DNA of 64,000 nucleotides, from the NCBI GenBank assembly GCA_964588795.1, contig CAZPQN010000003.1, forward strand, positions 43,409 through 107,408. The letters run 5' to 3'. Source of the DNA: CAZPQN01 sp964588795 (GTDB lineage: Bacteria; Fidelibacterota; UBA2242). A model generated the notes under the pieces. That model worked only from the letters and a program-made list of their open reading frames with translations. It did no database searches and was not told where the DNA came from. Shown here piece by piece: positions 45,149-54,143 of this stretch (its first letter is position 1; every line of letters begins with the position of its first letter). The translations under genes were made by a program, and so were the position numbers.

Positions 45149-46492
45149 ATGAATGAGCTAAGCACACCTAAAAAAACCACCCGTCTGATTTCCCTGGACG
45201 CTTTTCGGGGAATTACGATTGCTGGCATGATTTTGGTCAATAACCCCGGCTCCTGGAGCGCCATCTATCCGCCGCTGGGACATGCCAAATGGCACGGTTG
45301 GACGCCGACCGATTTCATTTTCCCGTTCTTTCTGTTCATCGTGGGGGTTGCCATTGTTTATGCCTTTGCTAACCGCAAGGACTCCGGCGCATCGACTTTA
45401 TCCATTTACCTGAAAATCGCCAAGCGAACCGTTTTGCTCTTTGGTATAGGTCTGTATTTGACCGCTTTCAAAGGCATTCCTCAGCCGGCTCTACAGATTC
45501 TGGGTTCTTTGTTCCTGATTTGCCTTACTCTTTACTTTATCGCAAAATTCGCTACGACTCTACCCCGCTCGGAACAGTACCGCAAAATCCTGCTGACCAG
45601 TATGAAATTCATTGCGCTACTCCTGGCATTTAGCGCATTGATCGGGGTGGATTTTGCCCATCTGCGCATTCCGGGTGTCTTACAACGCATTGCGGTTACT
45701 TATGCCGTTGCTTCTCTGATTGCCCTCCATACCAATGTCAAAGGGCAGGTTATTATTTCAGTCGCGCTACTGGCGCTGTACTGGTTGGTGATGAAATTGG
45801 TCCCGGTTCCGGGCTGGGGAGCGGGGATGCTCGATCTCATCGTAGATCCGGTTACCAATCAGGCTCAGATGGGTAATTTAGCCTGGTGGCTTGACTCCAA
45901 ACTCTTAGCCGGTCATACCTGGAGCGGAGCCCCGGCGGCGGGCTTCGATCCCGAAGGTATTCTCAGCACGATCCCGGCGATTGTTACCGTTTTGTTCGGG
46001 GTATTGACGGCGCATTGGTTAAAAACCGACCGCCATGATTACGAAAAAGTCACCGGCTTATTCGTCTACGGCATCATTGGTCTGGTTGTTGGGATCATCC
46101 TGGACATTTGGTTCCCGATCAATAAAAACCTCTGGTCGCCTTCTTATACGGTATTTATGGGGGGCATGGCTTTGCTCTTTCTGGGCATGTGTTACTGGTT
46201 AATTGATATCCAGGGTTATAAGACGTGGACCAAACCTTTCATCATTTTCGGATCTAATGCGATTGCGGTTTATTCGCTGTCCAGTCTGACCGCCCGGGCG
46301 CTGATTTTCTGGTGGAAAGTCCCCGGACCGGAAGGTACGCCAATCGCGCTGAAAACCTACTTATATCAGCACTTTTTTCAACCGCTGGCTTCACCGGTGA
46401 ATGCTTCCCTGATTTGGGCTCTGAGCTACGTCTTCTGCTGGTATATTTTCGTCTGGGTTCTGTTTAAAAAACGAATCTTTATCAAAATCTGA
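45149..46492 (+). CDS. HGSNAT/DUF5009-like membrane acyltransferase family protein
   Basis: This 447-residue protein has about eleven hydrophobic helices. It opens with RLISLDAFRGITIAGMILVNNPGSW, the signature of COG4299/DUF5009 proteins related to heparan-alpha-glucosaminide N-acetyltransferase. WHGWTPTDFIFPFFLFIVG and RIPGVLQRIAVTY follow, as in the family. It may move an acetyl group across the membrane to an extracytoplasmic sugar; the substrate in bacteria is usually unknown. GGGAG precedes the ATG. Confidence 0.86.
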   Translation: MNELSTPKKTTRLISLDAFRGITIAGMILVNNPGSWSAIYPPLGHAKWHGWTPTDFIFPFFLFIVGVAIVYAFANRKDSGASTLSIYLKIAKRTVLLFGIGLYLTAFKGIPQPALQILGSLFLICLTLYFIAKFATTLPRSEQYRKILLTSMKFIALLLAFSALIGVDFAHLRIPGVLQRIAVTYAVASLIALHTNVKGQVIISVALLALYWLVMKLVPVPGWGAGMLDLIVDPVTNQAQMGNLAWWLDSKLLAGHTWSGAPAAGFDPEGILSTIPAIVTVLFGVLTAHWLKTDRHDYEKVTGLFVYGIIGLVVGIILDIWFPINKNLWSPSYTVFMGGMALLFLGMCYWLIDIQGYKTWTKPFIIFGSNAIAVYSLSSLTARALIFWWKVPGPEGTPIALKTYLYQHFFQPLASPVNASLIWALSYVFCWYIFVWVLFKKRIFIKI

Positions 46493-46503
46493 TTAGGTTT
46501 TTA

Positions 46504-46953
46504 TTGTTCCAGACTCTGTTAGCAAAGATCGTCCCAATCATTACCGGCACTCAGGAGCGGAATGCCAAACTGTTGGCTATCTGCCAACTTTTATATGACA
46601 CTGTCGAACATTACAATTGGGTTGGCTTCTATATTGCCGATACTGACCGTTGCGAGCTACATCTCGGGCCCTACGTCGGCGAACCCACCGAACATGTCCG
46701 AATCCCTTTTGGCAAAGGCATTTGTGGGCAGGCAGCCGCGACCGGCAAGACTTTCATCGTCCAGGACACCAGTCGGGAGCAGAATTATTTGTCTTGCAGT
46801 TTGAAGGTCCAGTCCGAAGTCGTCGTACCGGTTTTCAAAAACGAGGTGCTGGTGGCGGAGCTGGATATCGATTCGCATGCCAAAGCACCTTTCAGCGCTT
46901 TAGATCGCCGCTTTCTCGAAGAAGTAGCGCGTTTGTCCGCGCCCCTCTTTTAA
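46504..46953 (+). CDS. GAF-domain protein of the free-methionine-(R)-sulfoxide reductase type
   Basis: A 149-residue single GAF domain very close to fRMsr proteins: NWVGFYIAD, VRIPFGKGICGQA, and SEVVVPVFKNEVLVAELDIDS. C74 (GKGIC) and C98 (YLSCS) fall 24 residues apart, as do two of the three active-site cysteines I recall for E. coli fRMsr. The third, normally just before VRIP, is H64 here. Reduction of free methionine sulfoxide is possible through the remaining pair, or the protein has another role. The start is TTG with AGG upstream. Confidence 0.78.
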   Translation: MFQTLLAKIVPIITGTQERNAKLLAICQLLYDTVEHYNWVGFYIADTDRCELHLGPYVGEPTEHVRIPFGKGICGQAAATGKTFIVQDTSREQNYLSCSLKVQSEVVVPVFKNEVLVAELDIDSHAKAPFSALDRRFLEEVARLSAPLF

Positions 46954-47058
46954 ATGTGAAAGAGCATATGCAACTTATAACCGATTCAACCATTATAAGA
47001 TGAGTATTCAGGTAAGTTGAAGTGGTTGGTCATAATCAAGGATGCGAAAGTTAGAGCT

Positions 47059-48654
47059 ATGGTGAAAAAATATTCATTGCCGCTAATTGGAATAGCAGTT
47101 ATCGTAGTCTTTTTACTGCTCTCTCCGCTGGGCAAAATGATCATCGCTTCGGGCAACGATCTCTACCTGAAACTGAATGTCCTCCAGAACATCATCCAGA
47201 TCGTCAACGATAACTACGTTGAGCAACCGGACTGGAACAAAGTCATGGCGGGGGCTTATCGCGGTATGATGGAAGCACTCGACCCGCATTCGGTATATAT
47301 TGAACCAAAACAGCTGACGGAAATGAATGAGCAGTTCAGCGGCAAGTTCGAAGGCATTGGGATAGAATTTGACATCCTGGATGGTTTTATCACCGTTATC
47401 TCACCGGTAGCAGGAGCACCGGCGGAAAGAGCCGGTCTGGAAGTGGGTGACAAACTCGTCAAGATCAATAATGAAACTGCCTTTCGGATCAGTCGCGAAG
47501 ACGTGATGAAAAAACTGCGCGGTCCAAAAGGTTCAGAGGTCACCGTGACCGTCCGGCGCCAGGGACAGAGCGACTTCGACGTCAAAATCATTCGGGATGA
47601 AATCCCGCTTTACAGCGTATCCGCGGCCTGCATGTTGGATGATTCGACCGGTTACATATTCCTCAATCGTTTTAGCGGTACCACCAGCGATGAAGTTGAA
47701 AATGCTCTCACCCGGCTGTCCCGCGAGGGCATGCGCCGGTTGGTTTTTGACTTGCGCAACAACAGCGGCGGCTTCCTTGAACAGGCGGTCGAAATCGCCG
47801 ATAAATTCATCAACGGAAAACACAAGGTGGTATATACCAAGGGACGCATCAAGGACGCCAACGAGGAATTTTTCTCGGGACGCGATGAGCGTTACGGTAA
47901 CGTGCCACTCGTAATTTTAATCAACCGGGGCTCGGCCAGCGCCAGTGAGATCGTGGCCGGCGCAGTGCAAGATTTGGATCGGGGTGTGATTGTCGGCGAA
48001 ACCAGCTTCGGCAAGGGTCTGGTCCAGCGCCAGTACTCAATGCGCGACGGCTCGGCGATCCGGGTCACAGTCGCCCGCTACTACACGCCCAGCGGACGCC
48101 TGATTCAACGCCCTTACGATGGTACGCTGGAAGAATATTACGACGAATTTGGCGAAGAGAACCGCGATTCCCTGCTGGCTGTCAAAGACTCTGTCGCCAA
48201 CCGGCCCATCTTTTATACCAGCACCGGACGAAAGGTGTATGGCGGAGGTGGCATTACCCCCGATCACCAGGTCAAATTTGAACGTAACCTGACCCGTGAA
48301 ACCTACAAGTTACTCCGGCACCCCTCGCGCATCTTGTTTGAATACGCGGCAGACTTTGCTAATAAGAATAAAACCATCGGGAACAACCGTCAGAAATTCA
48401 CGTCTGAATTTGTGATAAATGACCAAAACTATCAGACTTTCCGGACGATGGCGAAGGAAAAAATTACCGACTTAGACCTGACCGCGTTGGACAAAGACCG
48501 CGATTATCTGAAAATCCTGCTGAAAGCCGAGGTCGCCCGCACATTCTGGGGCTACGACGAGTATTATCGCATCTTGCGGTTAGCTGATAACCAGGTCAGC
48601 GAAGCGTTGCGGTATTTAATAGAAGCGCGGGAAATGCTAAGTGTTCGTCAGTAG
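47059..48654 (+). CDS. S41-family C-terminal processing protease (CtpA-like)
   Basis: The protein has 531 residues from the ATG chosen. One N-terminal membrane helix (about 5-25) anchors it to the periplasmic face. A PDZ domain follows (AERAGLEVGDKLVKINN), then the S41 protease with the nucleophile in RGSASASEIVAGA and the lysine in GETSFGKGLVQ, so it is catalytically intact. The C-terminal ~200 residues (from about HPSRI) are of the longer CTP type. It trims the C-termini of periplasmic proteins. An in-frame TTG at 47017 would add 14 residues; ribosome-binding evidence does not decide. Confidence 0.9.
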   Translation: MVKKYSLPLIGIAVIVVFLLLSPLGKMIIASGNDLYLKLNVLQNIIQIVNDNYVEQPDWNKVMAGAYRGMMEALDPHSVYIEPKQLTEMNEQFSGKFEGIGIEFDILDGFITVISPVAGAPAERAGLEVGDKLVKINNETAFRISREDVMKKLRGPKGSEVTVTVRRQGQSDFDVKIIRDEIPLYSVSAACMLDDSTGYIFLNRFSGTTSDEVENALTRLSREGMRRLVFDLRNNSGGFLEQAVEIADKFINGKHKVVYTKGRIKDANEEFFSGRDERYGNVPLVILINRGSASASEIVAGAVQDLDRGVIVGETSFGKGLVQRQYSMRDGSAIRVTVARYYTPSGRLIQRPYDGTLEEYYDEFGEENRDSLLAVKDSVANRPIFYTSTGRKVYGGGGITPDHQVKFERNLTRETYKLLRHPSRILFEYAADFANKNKTIGNNRQKFTSEFVINDQNYQTFRTMAKEKITDLDLTALDKDRDYLKILLKAEVARTFWGYDEYYRILRLADNQVSEALRYLIEAREMLSVRQ

Positions 48655-48674
48655 ATGAAAAAAGCATGTTTATA

Positions 48675-48704
48675 TTGACTTTTTGAAATTATTCATTTAA
48701 TTTG
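48675..48704 (+). promoter_or_regulatory. Candidate promoter of the exbB-exbD-exbD-tonB operon
   Basis: TTGACT (48675-48680) is followed 17 bases later by TAATTT(G) (48698-48704). The first box is close to a sigma-70 -35. The second is a poor TATAAT but resembles the TAnnTTTG element used with TTG boxes in Bacteroidota, short by one base. Confidence 0.4.
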
Positions 48705-48756
48705 CCGTGCCAAATCAATGACATCGAGAATCAAGAATTATGGAGGTTAATAAATA

Positions 48757-49383
48757 ATGGTTGATCTGTTTTTGCAAGGTGGTCCTTTCATGTGGCCGAT
48801 CCTGTTTCTGCTGGTTTTCGGTCTGATGGTAGTTATCGAAAGAATTTATACACTGACCAAAGCCTCGTGGGCATCCAAACGCTTTGTCCCCCGTATGACC
48901 AAGGTCCTGAAGGAAGAAGGCGTCGAAAAAGCCATCGAAGTTTGCGAAAAAACGCCTGGCCCGATTGCCGAGATATTCCATGCCGGTTTATCCAAAGTTA
49001 GCATGGGTATTGGAGCCGTGGAAAAAGCCATCCAGAGCGCCGGCACCGTGGAAATGGCCTTTTTGGAAAAGGGCATGATCTGGCTGGCGACGGTCATCAC
49101 CCTCGCACCGATGCTGGGTTTTGCCGGAACCGTTTCCGGTATGATTGGAGCATTCAATGACATCGCCGCCGCCAACGATATTTCGCCCGCCATCGTGGCT
49201 TCGGGTATTTCTGAAGCCCTGCTCACGACGATCTTCGGCCTGACTGTCGCGGTTCCAATTCAAATCGCCTATAACCTGTTCACGGCCCGCGTTGACAGCA
49301 TCATCGTGGATATGGAAGAAAATTCCATGAACCTGATCGAAACCCTCAGCCTGATGAACCAGGAAAAAGAGAAGAGCAAATAA
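48757..49383 (+). CDS. exbB: ExbB/TolQ/MotA-family proton channel protein
   Basis: This 208-residue inner-membrane protein has a first helix near residues 10-30 (GPFMWPILFLLVFGLMVVIER) and two C-terminal helices, WLATVITLAPMLGFAGTVSGMIGAF and a later TTIFGLTVAVPIQIAYNLF. The order matches ExbB. With ExbD it uses the proton gradient to energise TonB. GGAGG lies ten bases before the ATG. The following exbD gene starts three bases after its stop. Confidence 0.92.
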   Translation: MVDLFLQGGPFMWPILFLLVFGLMVVIERIYTLTKASWASKRFVPRMTKVLKEEGVEKAIEVCEKTPGPIAEIFHAGLSKVSMGIGAVEKAIQSAGTVEMAFLEKGMIWLATVITLAPMLGFAGTVSGMIGAFNDIAAANDISPAIVASGISEALLTTIFGLTVAVPIQIAYNLFTARVDSIIVDMEENSMNLIETLSLMNQEKEKSK

Positions 49384-49385
49384 CC

Positions 49386-49784
49386 ATGCCTGTCATGAAA
49401 AAGCGGGGCATTCGCCAAGTGGAAATACCCTCCGCCTCGATGGCCGATATCGCCTTTTTACTACTTATTTTCTTCATGGTGGCGACGACAATTGATACGG
49501 ATAAGGGCATTGGCCTAATTCTGCCCCCGGAAGGCGATACCCCCATCGAAATTGCCAAAAAAAACATTACCACCATCGTCATCGATCCGCATGGCTCAGT
49601 CCTGATTGACAATAAAGAAGTCGATATCCGCAGTATCAAAGGCATTTCGGAAAACCTGATCCTGAACAATCCCAAAATGATCTTTTCCGTCAAAGCCCAC
49701 CCACGTTGCCGCTACGACAAATATGTTGCCGTCCTCGACCAGCTCAAGCAGGCCAAAGCAACTCGTATCTCAATCGCGGAATAG
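49386..49784 (+). CDS. exbD: ExbD/TolR-family biopolymer transport protein (first copy)
   Basis: A 132-residue protein with one N-terminal helix and a periplasmic domain. The proton-carrying aspartate lies in SMADIAFLLLIFFMVATT. The C-terminal part (KMIFSVKAHPRCRYDKYVAVLDQLKQA) is the periplasmic alpha-beta fold. It is followed by a second, different exbD gene, a doubling seen in Bacteroidota-like operons. Confidence 0.92.
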   Translation: MPVMKKRGIRQVEIPSASMADIAFLLLIFFMVATTIDTDKGIGLILPPEGDTPIEIAKKNITTIVIDPHGSVLIDNKEVDIRSIKGISENLILNNPKMIFSVKAHPRCRYDKYVAVLDQLKQAKATRISIAE

Positions 49785-49796
49785 GGAGTCCTACGC

Positions 49797-50204
49797 ATGC
49801 CATTTAAACATAAAAAAGACCTCAAAACTTCCATTCCGACCGCTTCGATGCCTGATATTATCTTTATGCTGATCTTCTTCTTCATGGCGTCTTCGGTCCT
49901 ACGCCAGTATTCCGGCCTACCGATCGTGATGCCCAAAGCCAAACAAATCGAAAAACTGGCTTCCAAAGTGCACGTCGTCCAGGTCTGGATTTCCAAAGAA
50001 GGTCTGATTTCCATCGACGGCAAATTGATGAACGTAAACAGCATCCGCAATATTATGTACGAAAAACGGGTCGCCGATCCGCAACTGATCGTTTCCATCC
50101 GGGCGGACGAACGCGTCAATATGGAACTTATGGGCACTATTCATAAGGAACTGCGTTTGGCAGATGCCCTGAAGGTGAATTACTCCACTAAAACGGCTAT
50201 TTAG
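49797..50204 (+). CDS. exbD: ExbD/TolR-family biopolymer transport protein (second copy)
   Basis: A 135-residue protein of the same plan as its neighbour, with the aspartate in SMPDIIFMLIFFFMASS. The periplasmic domain differs from the first copy, so the two are not a recent duplication. Two ExbD proteins may form a heterodimer inside the ExbB ring. Confidence 0.9.
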   Translation: MPFKHKKDLKTSIPTASMPDIIFMLIFFFMASSVLRQYSGLPIVMPKAKQIEKLASKVHVVQVWISKEGLISIDGKLMNVNSIRNIMYEKRVADPQLIVSIRADERVNMELMGTIHKELRLADALKVNYSTKTAI

Positions 50205-50219
50205 AGGGAGATAGTAACC

Positions 50220-50888
50220 ATGATTCTACGCAAACGACCAGAAGCCAGTTTAAAATTACGCCAGCCGCTAATATCACGCATCGGGTTAGTCACCAGTCTG
50301 ACCGTGGTAGCACTGACCTTCATTCTTTTCCCACGTTTCGAAAAGGGTGAAGCCGTCCAGCGGGAAATCAAAGTCTTCACTGAGACTTCCGACATCCCTT
50401 TGATTGAGAATAAAATAGAAGCCGCCAAACCACCTTCCCGACCTTCCATCCCCATCGAGTCTGACGATGAAGATTTGTCGGAAGACATTACGATTGATGC
50501 CACTACCGATTTCGGTTCCTATCAGGCTTGGGAAGCCCCACCACCTCCTCCTCCGGAAAGTCAGGGCGATGCTGGTCCGCGAGTCAGGTTCATACCTTAC
50601 GACGAACCTCCGGAACCGCAGGGTGGCTTTGCCGCGATTCAGAAAAATATTATCTATCCAGACATCGCTCAGGAAGCCGGTATCGAAGGCACGGTCGTCG
50701 TGCAGGCTTTTGTCAACGAATTCGGACATGTAACCGAAACAATCGTCCTGAAAGGTGTACCCAACACCGGTCTGGATGAGGCCGCCTGCGACGCCATTAA
50801 AAAAACCCGTTTCAAACCTGCCAAACAGCGCGACCGGAATGTGGGCGTCTATATTTCCATTCCGGTAATTTTCAAATTGAAGAGCTGA
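50220..50888 (+). CDS. tonB: TonB-family energy transducer
   Basis: This 222-residue protein has one membrane helix near residues 20-38 (ISRIGLVTSLTVVALTFILF), a linker with a proline run (PPPPPES), and a TonB C-terminal domain: YPDIAQEAGIEGTVVVQAFVNE with IPVIFKL at the end. It transmits inner-membrane proton energy to outer-membrane receptors. No TonB-dependent receptor is encoded in the window. A strong terminator follows the gene. Confidence 0.9.
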   Translation: MILRKRPEASLKLRQPLISRIGLVTSLTVVALTFILFPRFEKGEAVQREIKVFTETSDIPLIENKIEAAKPPSRPSIPIESDDEDLSEDITIDATTDFGSYQAWEAPPPPPPESQGDAGPRVRFIPYDEPPEPQGGFAAIQKNIIYPDIAQEAGIEGTVVVQAFVNEFGHVTETIVLKGVPNTGLDEAACDAIKKTRFKPAKQRDRNVGVYISIPVIFKLKS

Positions 50889-50912
50889 GCCTCTGGTGCA
50901 AAATAGTTTTTC

Positions 50913-50945
50913 CGGGACCGGCGCTGAGCCGGTCTCGTCGTTTTT
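50913..50945 (+). terminator. Rho-independent terminator after tonB
   Basis: CGGGACCGGC (50913-50922) pairs with GCCGGTCTCG (50928-50937) over ten pairs with one G-T wobble and a five-base loop. TCG and then five T residues follow. It ends the exbB-tonB operon. Confidence 0.85.
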
Positions 50946-50976
50946 AAGACCTATCTTCGACCATCAAAGGAAATAA

Positions 50977-51693
50977 TTGATAATTTTAACCAGACTATGT
51001 AAAATCAACCGACAATCAATGGAATCAAAACCTTTCGTAAATGGATCTGAGCCGCGCCCGAAAACCTACGCCATCACCTGGCAGAGCGTCGCCGCCGTGG
51101 CTAATTACGCTACACACCGTTACCACCACCTCGACCAATTTCTGGTCGCCTGGAAAGAAAAACGCCTGGTCCGGCGACTGCTAAGGAAAATCCGGGCCGA
51201 AAGCCACACCTTGCTCGATATTCCTACGGGTTACGGACGCTTTACGCCCTTGTTCCTTGAAAATGGTTTCGATCTGCTAAGTTGCGACCTGAACCTGTAC
51301 GCTCTCCTTTACCAACGTCAACAATATCCACAGTTGGGACGTGCGGTTGTGGCCAGCGTATTTGCCCTGCCATTTCGTGATAGACATTTCGATGTGGTAT
51401 TTAATTTCCGTCTGATCCAGCATTTTAAAACCAGTGCGGAGCGGCAGGCTTTACTGCAGGAAATTCAACGAGTGACGCGCCGTTTTGCCATCGTCTCGGT
51501 ATACTTACCTTCCATTTTCCATCGGCTGAGCCAGATTCTGGGAGGGCGCCCGCGAAGAATGACCATGGTTACTCCTGCCGATTGGGAAGCGGAGGTTCAG
51601 GCTAATGGATTGCGTGTCGTCCAGGCCTGTTGGGTGTGGCATTTCTTGCATGCCCAGAAAATATTTTTGCTCGAATTGGCTGGAGGAAAATAA
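50977..51693 (+). CDS. Class I SAM-dependent methyltransferase
   Basis: A 238-residue protein with the SAM-binding motif LLDIPTGYGRFTPLFLENGF, the acidic residue at SCDLN, and a DVVFNFRLIQHF motif like those of small-molecule methyltransferases. The substrate is unknown; the neighbouring genes give no clue. TTG at 50977 is the likely start, since AAAGGA lies seven bases upstream; a later ATG at 51019 lacks one. Confidence 0.8.
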   Translation: MIILTRLCKINRQSMESKPFVNGSEPRPKTYAITWQSVAAVANYATHRYHHLDQFLVAWKEKRLVRRLLRKIRAESHTLLDIPTGYGRFTPLFLENGFDLLSCDLNLYALLYQRQQYPQLGRAVVASVFALPFRDRHFDVVFNFRLIQHFKTSAERQALLQEIQRVTRRFAIVSVYLPSIFHRLSQILGGRPRRMTMVTPADWEAEVQANGLRVVQACWVWHFLHAQKIFLLELAGGK

Positions 51694-51756
51694 ATTGCCC
51701 AGCGCTATCTACCGGCTGTTGAACAATGCACTTCAATTCAATACACGAGGAAGAAC

Positions 51757-53766
51757 ATGCCTAGAATTTGGGTGTTAATCTGCACTTTGTATCTGACTGC
51801 TATCGCAGGACTGCCGCTGGATCTCAATTTCATTTTCAAATATCCCCTGCGATATGGAACAGCGCCGCTTGCGCCAGTCTGGTCGCCGAATGATTCCCTG
51901 TTAGCGTTTCAATGGGCTGAATACGGCAATTGCCACCGGGAAATCTGGCTCGCGGAGACCGCGACCGGCAAATTGGAACAACTGACACAATTCAGGCCGG
52001 AAGATTGTGCTGATTTAAGCGAGAATATCGGTGCGGTAGTCTGGCATCCGTCCAGCCGTTCGCTGTATTGTGAATATCGGGGAGACATCTGGCAGATATT
52101 ATTAGAGAAAAAGCGCCGCATCATTAATCTGACCAGTTCCGGAGAACGGGAAACGGGACTGCAAATCGCGCCGGGTGGAAAATTCATCTCCTACATCCGC
52201 GAACAAAAGTTGGTTCTGCGCGACCTGGCCAGCGACACCGAGCGGGAGCTGACTTTGGGAAGTAAATTCCGTTATCGGTGGGCGGAGAGCGGGCAGAAAA
52301 TTGCACTGCTTTGCCAGCCGACTGATGAAGCGCCGGCTTTTGACCTCAGAGTAATTGATCTATCGGTTACGCCCATCGCGGAAACCGAGTTACGGTGTGC
52401 CGCACAACCGGGTACTGCGGTAAGGAGTTTTTGTTGGTCAAGTGATGAACAGGCGCTGATCACCCAGACGGTCTCTGCAGATTTGCAGAGGCGCTGGTTA
52501 TTGGCGGTGGATTTCGGATCAGTACGGCTGGACACGCTCTATCAGGAGCATTTAGCCGAGTATGTATCCAATTTCGGGGCCGAAATGTTCTGTCCTGGAG
52601 ATGATCAAAGAGTTATTTTCGGAGCTGAAATCAACGGCTATCAGCACTTGCTGGCCTGCAACCTAAAGACACATCACGTCGAAGCGCTGACCCGGGGTAA
52701 ATGGAATGTCAGCAGGTATGCATTCGATCGTCGGCATGGACTGCTCTATTTCACCGGTGATCGGCAGACGCCCGGTGTAGATCAGGTGCTGGCACTGGAT
52801 CTGAAAAAAATGGCAATTCAGACTATTTCCTACCGCGACGGCAGTTATCAGTTTGCTCTATCGAACACCGGCAATAAAATCGCCGAGATTTTCTCTACGG
52901 CTGACACTCCGCCCGACCTGTACTGGATCGCCAACGTACCGCGCAGTAAAATGAACCGCCTGACATCCTCCCCGCAAACGGATTTCCGGGAGGTTGCTTT
53001 GAAAGTGCCGCAGGTTGCCAGCACCAGAGTTGCTCCTGAAGGTTATAGTGTCAGTTACCGGATGTGGTTGCCAGGCGATAATTTAGCCGCCGGAAAATAC
53101 CCTCTGATAGTGGCATTAAGTGGCGTTCAGGCCTTGCCCGGCACCCGCGAACAATGGAATCGCACTAATCTGGTCAATCAGTGGTTGAGCGAACAGGGCT
53201 TTATCGTGGTGGAGGTTATCTACTCCCCACTTAGAGATGCTTTGCGCCTTAATCAGGGCGAACTGTCGACTGATCCCCTGACCCGTCAACTGCGGGAGAT
53301 TCAAGCTGTGGTGCAGGCCGTCTCTCGCAGTGACTACGTGGAGAGCATGCGGATCGGCGTCATGGGCTGGGGATACGGCGGTTATTTGGCCGCCATGACC
53401 CTTTTCAAGGAATCCCGCACATTTCGCAGTGGCGCCGTGCTGATGACTAATCTGGAAAGCGGTCATTGTGTAAATGCCTATTTGGATGGAATCGCCGAAA
53501 AAATAATGGCGGACAGCAGTATGCACGAAGCAATGGCTGTTGACGCCTTTTATCGTTATCTGGGCGGCAAAGTGCTATTCTCGCAGGGACAAAAGAGTAA
53601 CCTGCCCGCGTTACTTCAGGCTGATGAACTGGTTAAGAAAATTCTCCTCAGCGGCAAGCCCGTCGAGATGCTGTTCTATCCCTGGGAAGGAGCCCAATAT
53701 CAAACCAGCGAGACCCTGATCGACTACTATACCAAGGTTGCCAGCTTTTTCAAGCGCACACTGTGA
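51757..53766 (+). CDS. S9-family (prolyl oligopeptidase/DPP-IV-like) protein lacking the catalytic triad
   Basis: This 669-residue protein has a likely signal peptide (about 1-18), a beta-propeller-like region to ~430, and an alpha/beta hydrolase domain after it. The nucleophile elbow reads GWGYGG (537-542): the serine of GWSYGG is G539. The strand that normally ends with HGxxDDxVP reads SQGQKSNLP (609-617), so the aspartate is missing (S614). The usual EGHG near the end is EGAQ, with A646 in place of histidine. The frame is intact over its length, so this looks like a kept pseudoenzyme, perhaps a peptide-binding or scaffold protein. CGAGGAAG precedes the ATG. Confidence 0.85.
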   Translation: MPRIWVLICTLYLTAIAGLPLDLNFIFKYPLRYGTAPLAPVWSPNDSLLAFQWAEYGNCHREIWLAETATGKLEQLTQFRPEDCADLSENIGAVVWHPSSRSLYCEYRGDIWQILLEKKRRIINLTSSGERETGLQIAPGGKFISYIREQKLVLRDLASDTERELTLGSKFRYRWAESGQKIALLCQPTDEAPAFDLRVIDLSVTPIAETELRCAAQPGTAVRSFCWSSDEQALITQTVSADLQRRWLLAVDFGSVRLDTLYQEHLAEYVSNFGAEMFCPGDDQRVIFGAEINGYQHLLACNLKTHHVEALTRGKWNVSRYAFDRRHGLLYFTGDRQTPGVDQVLALDLKKMAIQTISYRDGSYQFALSNTGNKIAEIFSTADTPPDLYWIANVPRSKMNRLTSSPQTDFREVALKVPQVASTRVAPEGYSVSYRMWLPGDNLAAGKYPLIVALSGVQALPGTREQWNRTNLVNQWLSEQGFIVVEVIYSPLRDALRLNQGELSTDPLTRQLREIQAVVQAVSRSDYVESMRIGVMGWGYGGYLAAMTLFKESRTFRSGAVLMTNLESGHCVNAYLDGIAEKIMADSSMHEAMAVDAFYRYLGGKVLFSQGQKSNLPALLQADELVKKILLSGKPVEMLFYPWEGAQYQTSETLIDYYTKVASFFKRTL

Positions 53767-53778
53767 TTTTCTTGACGG

Positions 53779-53795
53779 TGACCGGGCGCCGGTCA
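53779..53795. other. Hairpin between convergent genes
   Basis: TGACCGG and CCGGTCA form a perfect 7-bp stem around GCG, spanning the end of the DUF3467 gene and 13 bp after the S9 stop. No T-run follows on either strand, so it is at most a weak bidirectional stop signal. Confidence 0.4.
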
Positions 53796-54113
53796 GTTGG
53801 GCATATTGACTTCGCCCGGCGGGGGAAAGCCGAAAGGTAAACCGGCTTCCTTGTCGGGGAGCTTGATTTCGCCGAATTTGGACTCAAACTTGCTGATATT
53901 GTCCTGCAAAGTATAGAGAAGGGTTTTGGCATGGGTGGGAGTCATGATGATACGGCTCTGAACAACTGCTTTGGGAGCGCCCGGCATGATCCGGGCGAAA
54001 TCCAGCACGAATTCCGCTCCGGAATGCGAGATGATCGTAAAATTGCTGTAATTACCTTCCGCCCGGGCTTCCGGCAATTCGATCTGTAACTGTACTTGTT
54101 TTGGCACATTCAT
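53793..54113 (-). CDS. DUF3467 family protein
   Basis: A 106-residue small protein matching DUF3467: YSNFTIISHSGAEFVLDFARIMPG and MTPTHAKTLLYTLQDNISKFE. It is probably cytoplasmic and its function is unknown to me. It is the last of three genes on this strand. AGGTGA precedes the ATG. Confidence 0.82.
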   Translation of the reverse strand: MNVPKQVQLQIELPEARAEGNYSNFTIISHSGAEFVLDFARIMPGAPKAVVQSRIIMTPTHAKTLLYTLQDNISKFESKFGEIKLPDKEAGLPFGFPPPGEVNMPN

Positions 54114-54143
54114 CGGTTCACCTACAGCTAAATTAAATACGGA

